Shown: positions 1 through 6,286 of the stretch, piece after piece
Position numbering within the stretch: position 1 is the first letter of the stretch
Layout of the letters: each line of letters opens with the position of its first letter
Assembly: GCA_023254955.1 (NCBI GenBank)
Contig: JALRKC010000028.1
Span: 1 to 9,201 of the forward strand
Direction of reading: 5' to 3'
Source of the DNA: Candidatus Nanopelagicales bacterium
GTDB taxonomy: Bacteria > Actinomycetota > Actinomycetes > S36-B12 > UBA5976
DNA: 9,201 nt
Made by a program: the position numbers and the translations under genes
Notes under the pieces: generated by a model
Databases searched by the model: none
Told to the model about the DNA's origin: nothing
Seen by the model: only the letters and a program-made list of their open reading frames with translations

Positions 1-137
1 CTGAAATTGTTTCTTATCAAGATTTGGTTGAGGCTGGATCCATGACTGAGGCCAAAGCAAAAGGAAAAGTTCGAATGGAAGGTAAGGATTACGTAATGCA
101 AGATGGAGACGTAGTGGAATTTAGGTTCAACGTATGA
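1..137 (+). CDS. ychF: YchF/OLA1-type ATPase, C-terminal TGS end (partial)
   Basis: Only the last 44 codons are present, read from base 3, and the 5' part lies outside the window. They encode a TGS-type tail ending [11 protein letters not shown], preceded by [19 protein letters not shown]. This is the characteristic C-terminus of YchF/OLA1, the Obg-related P-loop protein that prefers ATP over GTP and binds ribosomes. The G domain cannot be inspected. The TGA stop (135-137) overlaps the ATG of typA as ATGA, so the two genes are probably co-transcribed and translationally coupled. Family identity is clear from the tail; function is taken from the family. Confidence 0.88.
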   Translation, partial: EIVSYQDLVEAGSMTEAKAKGKVRMEGKDYVMQDGDVVEFRFNV

Positions 138-2011
138 GTAATTTAAAAACAAGAGATGACATTAGAAATCTTGCAATAATCGCGCACGTAGATCACGGTA
201 AAACCACGCTAGTGGATTCGATGCTTTGGCAGTCAGGTGCATTTCGTTCCAATCAAGATGTAAACGAACGAGTAATGGATTCCATGGACTTAGAGCGCGA
301 AAAGGGAATCACAATTTTGGCAAAAAATACTGCGGTGCTCTATAAGCATCCGGAGCTTGCGCCAAATGGAGTAACCATAAATATTGTTGACACTCCAGGT
401 CACGCAGATTTTGGTGGGGAAGTCGAGCGTGGGTTAGAAATGGTCGATGGCGTAGTGCTTTTAGTAGACGCCTCAGAAGGCCCTTTGCCGCAAACGCGAT
501 TTGTTTTAAGAAAGGCTTTGCAGAAAAGGTTGCCAGTGATTTTGGTGATCAATAAAACGGATCGATCAGATTCGCGAATTGATGAAGTGGTTAATGAAAC
601 TTATGACTTGTTTTTGGATTTAGCTGATGACTCGATGCCCAATGTGTTGGATTTTCCAATTGTTTATGCAGCAGCTCGCGATGGCAAGGCTTCGCTAACT
701 AAGCCTCAGGACGGTACCGCACCGCAAGTGGAAGACCTTCGTGAGTTATTTGAAACTATTTTGAAGACTGTGCCGGCTCCGACCTTTGAAGAAGGCGCCC
801 CATTGCAAGCCCATGTAACAAATCTAGATGCTTCTGCTTATTTGGGCCGTCTAGCTTTATGTCGAGTAAGAAACGGTGAAATTAAAAAAGGTCAAACCGC
901 TGCTTGGATTAAGACCAATGGCGAAATTGAAAAAGTAAAAATTAGTGAAATGTTAATTACTCAAGCACTAGAAAGAGTCCCAGTTGAATCAGCTGGCCCT
1001 GGAGACCTTATTGCGGTAGCCGGTATTGAAGACATCACCATCGGCGAAACTTTGGCTGATCCAGAAAATCCAATTGCCTTGCCAGTTATCAAGGTTGATG
1101 AGCCGAGTATCTCTATGTTTATTGGTACTAATAATTCGCCACTTTCTGGCCGTAGTGGATCAAAAGTAACTGCTCGTTTGGTGAAAAATCGCTTAGACCA
1201 AGAATTAATTGGCAACGTATCTTTAAGAGTGCTAGATACCGAACGACCTGACACCTGGGAGGTGCAAGGTCGCGGTGAATTGCAATTAGCAGTTTTAGTT
1301 GAAATGATGCGTCGCGAAGGCTTTGAGTTGACTGTTGGTAAACCCCAGGTGGTAACTAAAACTATTGACGGCAAACTTCATGAGCCGGTCGAACGCTTAA
1401 CTATCGATGTGCCAGAAGATTATGTGGGAGTAGTAACTCAACTTTTAGGCTTAAGAAAAGGCCGCATGGAGCAAATGACAAACCATGGGTCCGGTTGGGT
1501 CAGGATGGAATATTTAGTTCCAGCACGCGGGTTAATCGGATTTCGTACCGAATTTTTAACAGAAACTCGTGGTACGGGGTTGATGCACCATGTTTTTGAA
1601 AAGTATGAACCGTGGCATGGTGAAGTTAGAACTCGCGCTAATGGTTCATTGGTTGCAGATCGCGCTGGAAGCGCAACTGCTTATGCCGCCTTCAGCATTC
1701 AAGAACGCGGAGCACTATTTATTGGGCCTGGTGTTGAAGTTTACGAAGGCATGATCATTGGTGAAAATGCCAGAAACGAAGATATGGATGTAAACATCAC
1801 TAAAGAAAAGAAACTGACGAACATGAGAGCTTCTGGCTCTGATGACACTGTGGCGTTAGTACCACCAAGAGCACTTTCCTTAGAGCAAGCTTTGGAGTTT
1901 TTAAGAGAAGACGAATGTGTCGAGGTTACTCCAGATAATGTGCGTTTAAGAAAAGTTATTCTTAATGCTGGCGAGCGAGCTCGAGCAAAGAGTAGAGCTA
2001 AGCAAGGCTAA
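134..2011 (+). CDS. typA: Translational GTPase TypA/BipA
   Basis: This 625-residue protein is full length for TypA/BipA, a ribosome-binding GTPase related to EF-G and LepA that supports ribosome assembly and stress adaptation. All G motifs are visible: P-loop AHVDHGKT (17-24), switch I EKGIT (56-60), DTPGH (86-90, with the catalytic-type His90), NKTD (140-143) and a G5-like YAAARDG (178-184). A beta-barrel domain II, EF-G-like domains and the TypA-specific C-terminal domain ([12 protein letters not shown] followed by [17 protein letters not shown]) follow. The ATG start is fixed by the immediate start of family homology and by the ATGA overlap with ychF. Only a weak AGG (123-125) serves as ribosome site, so coupling to ychF is likely. 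The stop codon lies in a 4-nt tail-to-tail overlap with the minus-strand peptidase gene. No key residue is missing. Confidence 0.97.
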   Translation: MSNLKTRDDIRNLAIIAHVDHGKTTLVDSMLWQSGAFRSNQDVNERVMDSMDLEREKGITILAKNTAVLYKHPELAPNGVTINIVDTPGHADFGGEVERGLEMVDGVVLLVDASEGPLPQTRFVLRKALQKRLPVILVINKTDRSDSRIDEVVNETYDLFLDLADDSMPNVLDFPIVYAAARDGKASLTKPQDGTAPQVEDLRELFETILKTVPAPTFEEGAPLQAHVTNLDASAYLGRLALCRVRNGEIKKGQTAAWIKTNGEIEKVKISEMLITQALERVPVESAGPGDLIAVAGIEDITIGETLADPENPIALPVIKVDEPSISMFIGTNNSPLSGRSGSKVTARLVKNRLDQELIGNVSLRVLDTERPDTWEVQGRGELQLAVLVEMMRREGFELTVGKPQVVTKTIDGKLHEPVERLTIDVPEDYVGVVTQLLGLRKGRMEQMTNHGSGWVRMEYLVPARGLIGFRTEFLTETRGTGLMHHVFEKYEPWHGEVRTRANGSLVADRAGSATAYAAFSIQERGALFIGPGVEVYEGMIIGENARNEDMDVNITKEKKLTNMRASGSDDTVALVPPRALSLEQALEFLREDECVEVTPDNVRLRKVILNAGERARAKSRAKQG

Positions 2012-4083
2012 CTTTTTAGGTGTTGCACAAAAAAGTCAACTTCTAATTTCAGCAAGCTTTCTAAAGTGCTAGCCCCTTGGGTCATATGAGAAACTCCAGA
2101 AAGACTCAAAAAATTATGCCCCTTACCTTTGGCAAATAACGCTGCAGAAAGTTGCAGTGAATGCATCGCCAATACATTGTCATCGGCTAAGCCGTGTATT
2201 AATAAGAGTGGACTCGTTAAGTCGTCAACTTTATTTATCAGGGAGTTTTCTTCGTAGCGTTCCCCGTTTTCATCAGGTTGCCCCAAGTAGCGCTCTGAAT
2301 AAGCTGTGTCATACCAACGCCAATCTGTAACTGGTGCGCCAGCAATTGCTGCTTTGAAAAAATCAGATCGCACTAAAACCGCTAAGGCAGCCAAGTAACC
2401 GCCAAAAGACCAACCTTTGATTCCAACTTTAGTTAAATCAAAATTCCATTTATTTAAAGTTGCTAATTCCTCTAAACCTTCAATTTGATCTCTTAATACT
2501 TTTTTAGACCAATTGCTACTAATGCTTTGAGCAAATTCCTTTCCGCGCCCTGGGGTGCCTCGAGAATCGATAACCACAACTAGGAATCCTTGGTTAGCTA
2601 AAAATTGTTCAGTTAAATAGCCGGTAGCGCTGTTTAGTACTCTCTGCGCATGAGGCCCTGAGTAAGGGCTCATTACTACTGGCAATTTTTCATTTTGGTA
2701 ATTACTTGGGGCAATTACTGCCGCGTAAAGATCAGTTTCTTTTAAATACTCAATTGCAATATTTGGCTTAAAGCTCGGAGCAGGGGAGAGATTATCAAGC
2801 TTAAAAGATTTCTCTTTGAGTCTAAATTCATATTCTGGTTGCCATTTTTGTAAATCATGTTTCACTAAAACTAAGGCCGTCTCTTTTTTGATAGCACTTA
2901 CATAAGAATCTGAAGGGGTAATCCAGCTCAGCTCGCCTTTTGCAGATAGCTCAACCAGTGCTTGATTAATAGGCGAGGCGGAAACAAGTGCACTAATTTT
3001 GCTCTCCGTAGCACTTAAAACCGTTCTTACTTCAAAATTTTGGCCAGGTATTTGTTGCCCATTGAGGTTGATTGTTTGCAGCTCTTCCCCGGTTAGATAA
3101 ACGAAATGATCATCAAAAAATTTAGGTAGCGGTTGAAACACTTCTACCCAAGGATCTTCCTTTTGGGTAAAAAAAACTTTCTCATCTAGAGTGTCGAGGT
3201 CGTAGAGCTTTACTTCTAAATGATTTTGCTCTCGATTTAAAGCAGTCACAAAAATTTGAGATTCATTTTTAAAACCGGCGTTTACTAAGTATTCAAAGTT
3301 GCAAGATAGCTGAGATAAATCTTTAGCTTCCCCCTCAAGGTTAATCAAAATTAGTGATGAAGTCGGATTTTCGCTACCGGCAAAAGGGTAGCGATGCTTT
3401 CGTATTTCTACCCTTGGATCTGTTGGATCTGCCAATTGAATTTCGGTTACTTGAGTCGAATCAACTTTCTCAATGAGTAAATTTTTGCTATCTGGTGACC
3501 ACCAAAATCCACTAATTCTGGAAAACTCTTCTGCGGCAATAAAGTTAGCTAAACCGAAAGTAACTTCCTCAGCTGAAGCCTCAATTAAAGTTATAACACT
3601 TTGCGTTGCTAATTCAATCAGTTTAAATCCATCACTTGACACTGCTGCCACGTATTTGCCATCTGGTGAAATTTTTGGGTCAACAACTGCTTCTGACAAA
3701 TGAAATTCAGTTAAGGCCTCATTTTCAATTTGATAGTTAAATAATTTTCCATTTAGAGCAAAAATTATTTGCTCAGATTTTTCATCTAATTGATAACTGG
3801 TAATCCCGACTCCAGATTCGCGCATTCTTTCTCTTCGGGCCTGCTCAGCTGCTGGAATTTTTGATCCCACTGGGTCTAATAAATCCAGAGGATTAATTAA
3901 GAGTTCTGCTCTTTCGCTTGCAGTTGAGAATTTAAAGAGCCCTAATGTGGGGGTGTCTTGATTAATGGCGCGTAAAAAATAAAGTGTGGTTTGTTTATTA
4001 TCTATAGTGAAATTACGGGGCCTTCCGCTAGAAAATCTTTGGGTAAGAGCATATGCAGAAATAAAATCCGCGTTTTGGTACAT
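2008..4083 (-). CDS. S9B family dipeptidyl peptidase (DPP IV-like), cytoplasmic
   Basis: This is a 691-residue serine peptidase of the prolyl oligopeptidase clan. An N-terminal beta-propeller region (about 20-430) precedes an alpha/beta-hydrolase domain (about 440-691). The catalytic triad is visible: Ser559 in GWSFGG, Asp634 in HGLADDNV and His666 in SGVSHM. Tyr474 in YSGPHAQ matches the oxyanion tyrosine of DPP IV, and Asn636 matches its substrate-binding Asn. The propeller has the [13 protein letters not shown] motif (185-197), whose paired Glu185-Glu186 correspond to the residues that hold the free N-terminus of substrates. I therefore expect removal of N-terminal dipeptides, probably after Pro or Ala. 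There is no signal peptide or membrane anchor, so it acts in the cytosol, likely in peptide turnover. The ATG start gives a complete N-terminus; the upstream SD is weak (GAAG about 10 nt away). It overlaps typA by 4 nt at the 3' end and faces away from mshB. Confidence 0.93.
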   Translation of the reverse strand: MYQNADFISAYALTQRFSSGRPRNFTIDNKQTTLYFLRAINQDTPTLGLFKFSTASERAELLINPLDLLDPVGSKIPAAEQARRERMRESGVGITSYQLDEKSEQIIFALNGKLFNYQIENEALTEFHLSEAVVDPKISPDGKYVAAVSSDGFKLIELATQSVITLIEASAEEVTFGLANFIAAEEFSRISGFWWSPDSKNLLIEKVDSTQVTEIQLADPTDPRVEIRKHRYPFAGSENPTSSLILINLEGEAKDLSQLSCNFEYLVNAGFKNESQIFVTALNREQNHLEVKLYDLDTLDEKVFFTQKEDPWVEVFQPLPKFFDDHFVYLTGEELQTINLNGQQIPGQNFEVRTVLSATESKISALVSASPINQALVELSAKGELSWITPSDSYVSAIKKETALVLVKHDLQKWQPEYEFRLKEKSFKLDNLSPAPSFKPNIAIEYLKETDLYAAVIAPSNYQNEKLPVVMSPYSGPHAQRVLNSATGYLTEQFLANQGFLVVVIDSRGTPGRGKEFAQSISSNWSKKVLRDQIEGLEELATLNKWNFDLTKVGIKGWSFGGYLAALAVLVRSDFFKAAIAGAPVTDWRWYDTAYSERYLGQPDENGERYEENSLINKVDDLTSPLLLIHGLADDNVLAMHSLQLSAALFAKGKGHNFLSLSGVSHMTQGASTLESLLKLEVDFFVQHLKS
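2011..2036. repeat. Dyad at the typA/peptidase convergent junction
   Basis: ACTTTTT (2011-2017) is complementary to AAAAAGT (2030-2036). Between them sits a second small stem, GTG-TTG-CAC (2020-2028), so about ten base pairs can form in an interrupted hairpin. It begins at the last base of the typA stop and lies inside the 3' end of the peptidase gene. T-tract and A-tract are on the wrong sides for a classical intrinsic terminator on either strand. It may still be a transcript-end or stability element; this is speculative. Confidence 0.35.
4039..4067 (+). promoter_or_regulatory. Candidate sigma-70-type promoter for mshB, inside the peptidase 5' end
   Basis: TTGGGT (4039-4044) and TAAAAT (4062-4067) are separated by exactly 17 bp. 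The -10 matches TATAAT in five of six positions; the -35 keeps only TTG. Transcription would begin near 4074, giving a leader of about 46 nt before the mshB ATG. The peptidase-mshB gap is only 36 nt, so the mshB promoter is expected to lie within the peptidase coding region. This is a motif match only, in AT-rich DNA. Confidence 0.33.
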
Positions 4084-4084
4084 A

Positions 4085-4123
4085 ATGAGTATTCTTCACC
4101 CTTCGCGTAAAGTCGACGCATGA
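4085..4123 (+). other. Possible 12-codon leader ORF coupled to mshB
   Basis: ATG at 4085 opens a reading frame encoding MSILHPSRKVDA. Its TGA stop overlaps the mshB start as ATGA (4120-4123). It starts about 11 nt after the transcription start predicted from the 4039-4067 promoter, one base away from the divergent peptidase start codon (CAT-A-ATG). The mshB ATG has no recognisable Shine-Dalgarno sequence of its own, so coupled re-initiation from this ORF is possible. It contains no cysteine codons that would suggest attenuation by thiol status. It is short enough to be chance. Confidence 0.15.
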
Positions 4124-4989
4124 GCCACTTGAGTTTACTTTTTGTGCACGCCCACCCAGATGATGAAACGATTTCCACCGGGGCCACGATGGCTAAATAT
4201 GTAGCCCAAGGCGCGAGAGTTACCTTAGTAACCTGCACTAGCGGTGAAGAAGGCGAAATTTTAGTTCCAGAGCTCGCTCATCTTTCTAGTGCAAATGAAG
4301 ACAAACTAGGAGAGCACCGTCAAAAAGAGCTAGCACTCGCGATGCAAGAACTCAAAGTCACCGATCATCGATTTTTAGGCGGCGCTGGTAAATACAGAGA
4401 TTCAGGAATGATAGGAACTGAAGCAAATTCCCACCCAAAGAGTTTCATGAATGCCGACTTACTTTCTGCGGCTAGCGATTTAGTGGCAGTAATTCGAGAA
4501 GTAAAACCACACATTTTGATTACCTATGATGAATTTGGTGGCTACGGGCACCCTGATCACATTCAAGCCCACCGGGTTGCTCATTACGCCAAAGATCTTG
4601 CGCAAGTAGAAAGTTTTAAACCTGAATTAGGCCCGGCACACAAAATTTCACAAACTTATTGGACGGCAATCCCTCTCTCTTTAGCGGAAAAAGGTTTTGC
4701 GCAGATTGCCATGAGTGAAGATTCTAAATTTTTTGGGGTAGAGAGTTTAGATGAAATAAATTTTTTACAGCCCGATCAGATAATCACCACAGAAATTGAT
4801 GGAAAAGATTTTTTAGAGCAAAAACTTTCTGCTTTAAAGCAACATCGCACGCAAGTAGATTTGAATGGTGATTTTTTTAAACTTATGACTGCACTCGGCC
4901 CAGAGGCTTTTGGCGTGGAATACTTTCGTCGCGTTGACCCGCCAGTAAAAGATTTAAATGGAATTATCGAAAAGAGCTTTAATGAATAA
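4120..4989 (+). CDS. mshB: N-acetyl-GlcN-Ins deacetylase MshB (mycothiol biosynthesis)
   Basis: This 289-residue PIG-L/LmbE-family zinc hydrolase removes the acetyl group from GlcNAc-Ins to give GlcN-Ins, the substrate to which MshC attaches cysteine in mycothiol synthesis. The metal site is visible: HAHPDDE (10-16), with His12 and Asp15 as ligands and Asp14 as catalytic base, and GHPDH (143-147), with His147 as third ligand and His144 as the assisting histidine. TCTSGEEGE (38-46) and the GGAGKYRDSGMIGT stretch (87-100) match MshB closely, including RDSGM. The related Mca (mycothiol conjugate amidase) is the main alternative, but the overall pattern and length fit MshB better. The protein looks cytosolic. 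The start is chosen by homology; no good SD precedes it. It overlaps the following membrane protein gene by 8 nt, implying one operon. Confidence 0.93.
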   Translation: MSHLSLLFVHAHPDDETISTGATMAKYVAQGARVTLVTCTSGEEGEILVPELAHLSSANEDKLGEHRQKELALAMQELKVTDHRFLGGAGKYRDSGMIGTEANSHPKSFMNADLLSAASDLVAVIREVKPHILITYDEFGGYGHPDHIQAHRVAHYAKDLAQVESFKPELGPAHKISQTYWTAIPLSLAEKGFAQIAMSEDSKFFGVESLDEINFLQPDQIITTEIDGKDFLEQKLSALKQHRTQVDLNGDFFKLMTALGPEAFGVEYFRRVDPPVKDLNGIIEKSFNE

Positions 4990-5329
4990 ATTATTTAAGA
5001 GTCTCTTAGCCTTACCAATGGGCTTAGCTGCTGGTTTTTTGGCAGGGTTTTTACATCAAGCGAGTTTTAAAGTACTTATAACGATTTATTGGGGTATTGT
5101 CTTTGTGTTAATTTTTTTAATCATTGTGATGCGCTGGAATATAAATTTTGCGAATACTAAGCTCGCTGCCGTCTTATTTATTCCGGGTTGGTTTGTTAGT
5201 ACTTATTTTTTAAGTACCTTTACTAACGCTGGGGATATTGTAATTGCGAACGATATGATCTCAAAAGTTTATCTGGCAACTGCAGTAATACTCATGGGCA
5301 TAACTGCAGTTTGGCCAATTAAGAATTAA
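4982..5329 (+). CDS. Small four-helix membrane protein downstream of mshB
   Basis: This 115-residue hydrophobic protein has four likely membrane segments at about residues 7-25, 30-50, 60-80 and 94-112. A short basic N-terminus (MNKLFK) and a single Arg after helix 2 are present; no catalytic motif is seen. I chose ATG 4982 rather than the in-frame ATG 4958. It sits 8 nt inside the end of mshB (4982-4989), is preceded by AAAAGAG at suitable spacing, and leaves a normal short N-terminus ahead of helix 1. Small integral membrane proteins next to mshB occur in other Actinobacteria (I recall DUF6113 in streptomycetes). Membership is possible but unproven here. Function is unknown; a link to mycothiol or envelope physiology is inferred only from operon position. 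Its stop lies within an 11-nt convergent overlap with the coiled-coil gene. Confidence 0.8.
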   Translation: MNKLFKSLLALPMGLAAGFLAGFLHQASFKVLITIYWGIVFVLIFLIIVMRWNINFANTKLAAVLFIPGWFVSTYFLSTFTNAGDIVIANDMISKVYLATAVILMGITAVWPIKN

Positions 5330-6137
5330 TTCCTTCTTGCGCATTATTTAATTTTTCAACCGAATTTTGAGCTTTTTGATCGAGTTCGCTCCAGTCGGCC
5401 ATAGCATCGTCAAGTGTCGCCTTTAAGAGGTTAGAGGCATTGATTAGATCTCGTCTTACTTTGGATGCTTGTGAAGATGCTTTTTGGGCAAGATCTTTTT
5501 GAACGGCAAGTCGCTCAACGAATCTCTTGCGCTCGCTATTTATTTCATTAAGAATACGACGACTTTCCTCTTTTGCATCATTGATTGCACGATCTAGCAA
5601 CTCTTTGGCTCTTAAATCTGCTTCTTTACCCGTGCGCTCAGCTTCTAATTTTGAATCGCGCAGTAGTTTTTCGGACTCAAGTTTTATTGCTTGGGCTTCT
5701 TTCTTTGCTTCAGCTACTATCGAATTAGCCTCATCTTGCCTGGACTTAATTAAGTCTGTCATTTCTCGTTTAGTTCGGCGCAGTTCGCTCGCAGCTTGCT
5801 CTTTTAGCGCATTTGAGTTTCGCTCAGCATCGCTGAGCACTGCATGAGCTTTTGATTTTGCAGCTCTGATTAAAATTGCTGCATCCTCGCCTGCAATGGC
5901 AGTTACTTCAGCATCATCTAGTTCAAAAATATTGGGTCGATTAGCTAAAATTTTTACTTGTTGCTCAAGTTCATTAATTTTTCTTTGATAAGAATTTTGA
6001 GTGCGAGGGGCGCGACCAAGTGACAACCACCCAGCTTTATCGGGAACCTGAGAGCGCTCTACTTCGTCTACTAATTCCTCAACTTCAGTTTTTTCGTCCA
6101 CGACAGTTCCTTCGATGACCTTTTTCTTTGCAGCCAC
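5319..6137 (-). CDS. Long coiled-coil protein, actinobacterial DivIVA/FilP-like type
   Basis: This 272-residue, charged, cytoplasmic protein has an acidic disordered N-terminus (about 1-35), a GWLSLGRAPRTQ linker (36-47), a short heptad segment (51-66) and then a long helix. FELDDAEVTAIAGEDAAILI (71-90) leads into an Ala/Glu/Lys/Arg-rich coiled coil to about 260. From roughly 98 to 207, small or apolar residues recur every 11 positions in a 4-3-4 pattern, for example A144, S155, A166, A177, A188 and then I199, which indicates a hendecad coiled coil. Such proteins in Actinobacteria include polar scaffold and cytoskeletal factors (DivIVA, Scy, FilP). I do not see a standard DivIVA N-terminal lipid-binding motif, so a specific name is not justified. 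The start is GTG, preceded by AGGAG at 4 nt. It is transcribed away from the VanW-family gene and overlaps the small membrane protein gene by 11 nt. Confidence 0.8.
   Translation of the reverse strand: MAAKKKVIEGTVVDEKTEVEELVDEVERSQVPDKAGWLSLGRAPRTQNSYQRKINELEQQVKILANRPNIFELDDAEVTAIAGEDAAILIRAAKSKAHAVLSDAERNSNALKEQAASELRRTKREMTDLIKSRQDEANSIVAEAKKEAQAIKLESEKLLRDSKLEAERTGKEADLRAKELLDRAINDAKEESRRILNEINSERKRFVERLAVQKDLAQKASSQASKVRRDLINASNLLKATLDDAMADWSELDQKAQNSVEKLNNAQEGINS
5323..5332. repeat. 10-bp palindrome at the membrane-protein/coiled-coil junction
   Basis: GAATTAATTC is a perfect palindrome that spans the end of the 11-nt convergent overlap (5319-5329), where the two opposite stop codons sit as TTA (5319-5321) and TAA (5327-5329). 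It is too short and AT-rich to be a terminator by itself. Confidence 0.25.
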
Positions 6138-6146
6138 ATTACTCCT
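6138..6146 (-). promoter_or_regulatory. Ribosome binding site that fixes the coiled-coil GTG start
   Basis: On the minus strand AGGAG (6142-6146) is followed by TAAT and then GTG at 6137. An overlapping ATG (6137-6139) is only two bases from the SD and is out of frame with the long ORF, so GTG is the start. This is the clearest Shine-Dalgarno sequence in the window. Confidence 0.7.
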
Positions 6147-6178
6147 AAGATAATCTTTGAACCATAAGCCTTAATCTG

Positions 6179-6195
6179 TTTTAGCCTCGCTAAAA
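6179..6195. promoter_or_regulatory. Perfect 17-bp dyad, candidate operator in the divergent intergenic region
   Basis: TTTTAGC (6179-6185), CTC, GCTAAAA (6189-6195) form a perfect inverted repeat with 7-bp arms and a 3-bp centre. Three bases further on is a second perfect palindrome, AAAAGCTTTT (6199-6208). The dyad centre lies about 50 bp upstream of the coiled-coil GTG and about 100 bp upstream of the VanW-family GTG, a position where one repressor could control both. It does not match a regulator box I recognise. As RNA it would be a weak AT-rich hairpin, so an operator is the preferred reading. Confidence 0.42.
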
Positions 6196-6215
6196 TTTAA
6201 AAGCTTTTGAGTGCT

Positions 6216-6243
6216 TGTTATCGTTTGCGTGAATAGAATAACA
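6216..6243 (+). promoter_or_regulatory. Candidate -10 box and flanking inverted repeat upstream of the VanW-family gene
   Basis: TAGAAT (6234-6239) matches TATAAT in four or five positions depending on alignment and would start transcription near 6246, about 41 nt before the GTG. No convincing -35 is found at 16-18 bp. An inverted repeat, TGTTAT (6216-6221) and ATAACA (6238-6243), brackets the box. Promoter and repeat are both tentative. Confidence 0.25.
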
Positions 6244-6286
6244 GTCTAAATTTCTGGGGAGTAGTCGGTACTGAAATGGACACAAT

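Noticed and set aside
961..1374. 137-codon minus-strand open frame inside typA
   Set aside because: It is antisense to well-conserved TypA coding sequence, has a low-complexity Ser/Thr/Arg-rich translation and shows no family resemblance.
1976..1986. Overlapping palindromes CGAGCTCG and GCTCGAGC near the typA end
   Set aside because: They arise from Glu-Arg-Ala-Arg-Ala codons in the TypA tail, are short, and have no loop for a hairpin.
3473..3703. 76-codon plus-strand open frame inside the peptidase gene
   Set aside because: It lies antisense to the beta-propeller region, with no SD and no recognisable protein.
4002..4238. 78-codon minus-strand open frame across the peptidase/mshB starts
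   Set aside because: It overlaps the 5' ends of two well-supported genes on both sides and its translation resembles nothing I recognise.
4958..4981. Upstream ATG (4958) as start of the small membrane protein
   Set aside because: It would lengthen the overlap with mshB to 32 nt and add eight polar residues; ATG 4982 has a better-placed purine-rich site and a typical short overlap.
5527..5847. 106-codon plus-strand frame opposite the coiled-coil region
   Set aside because: Its Ser/Leu/Arg-rich repeats are the complement of the periodic Ala/Glu/Lys codons of the coiled coil; it is a by-product of that periodicity.
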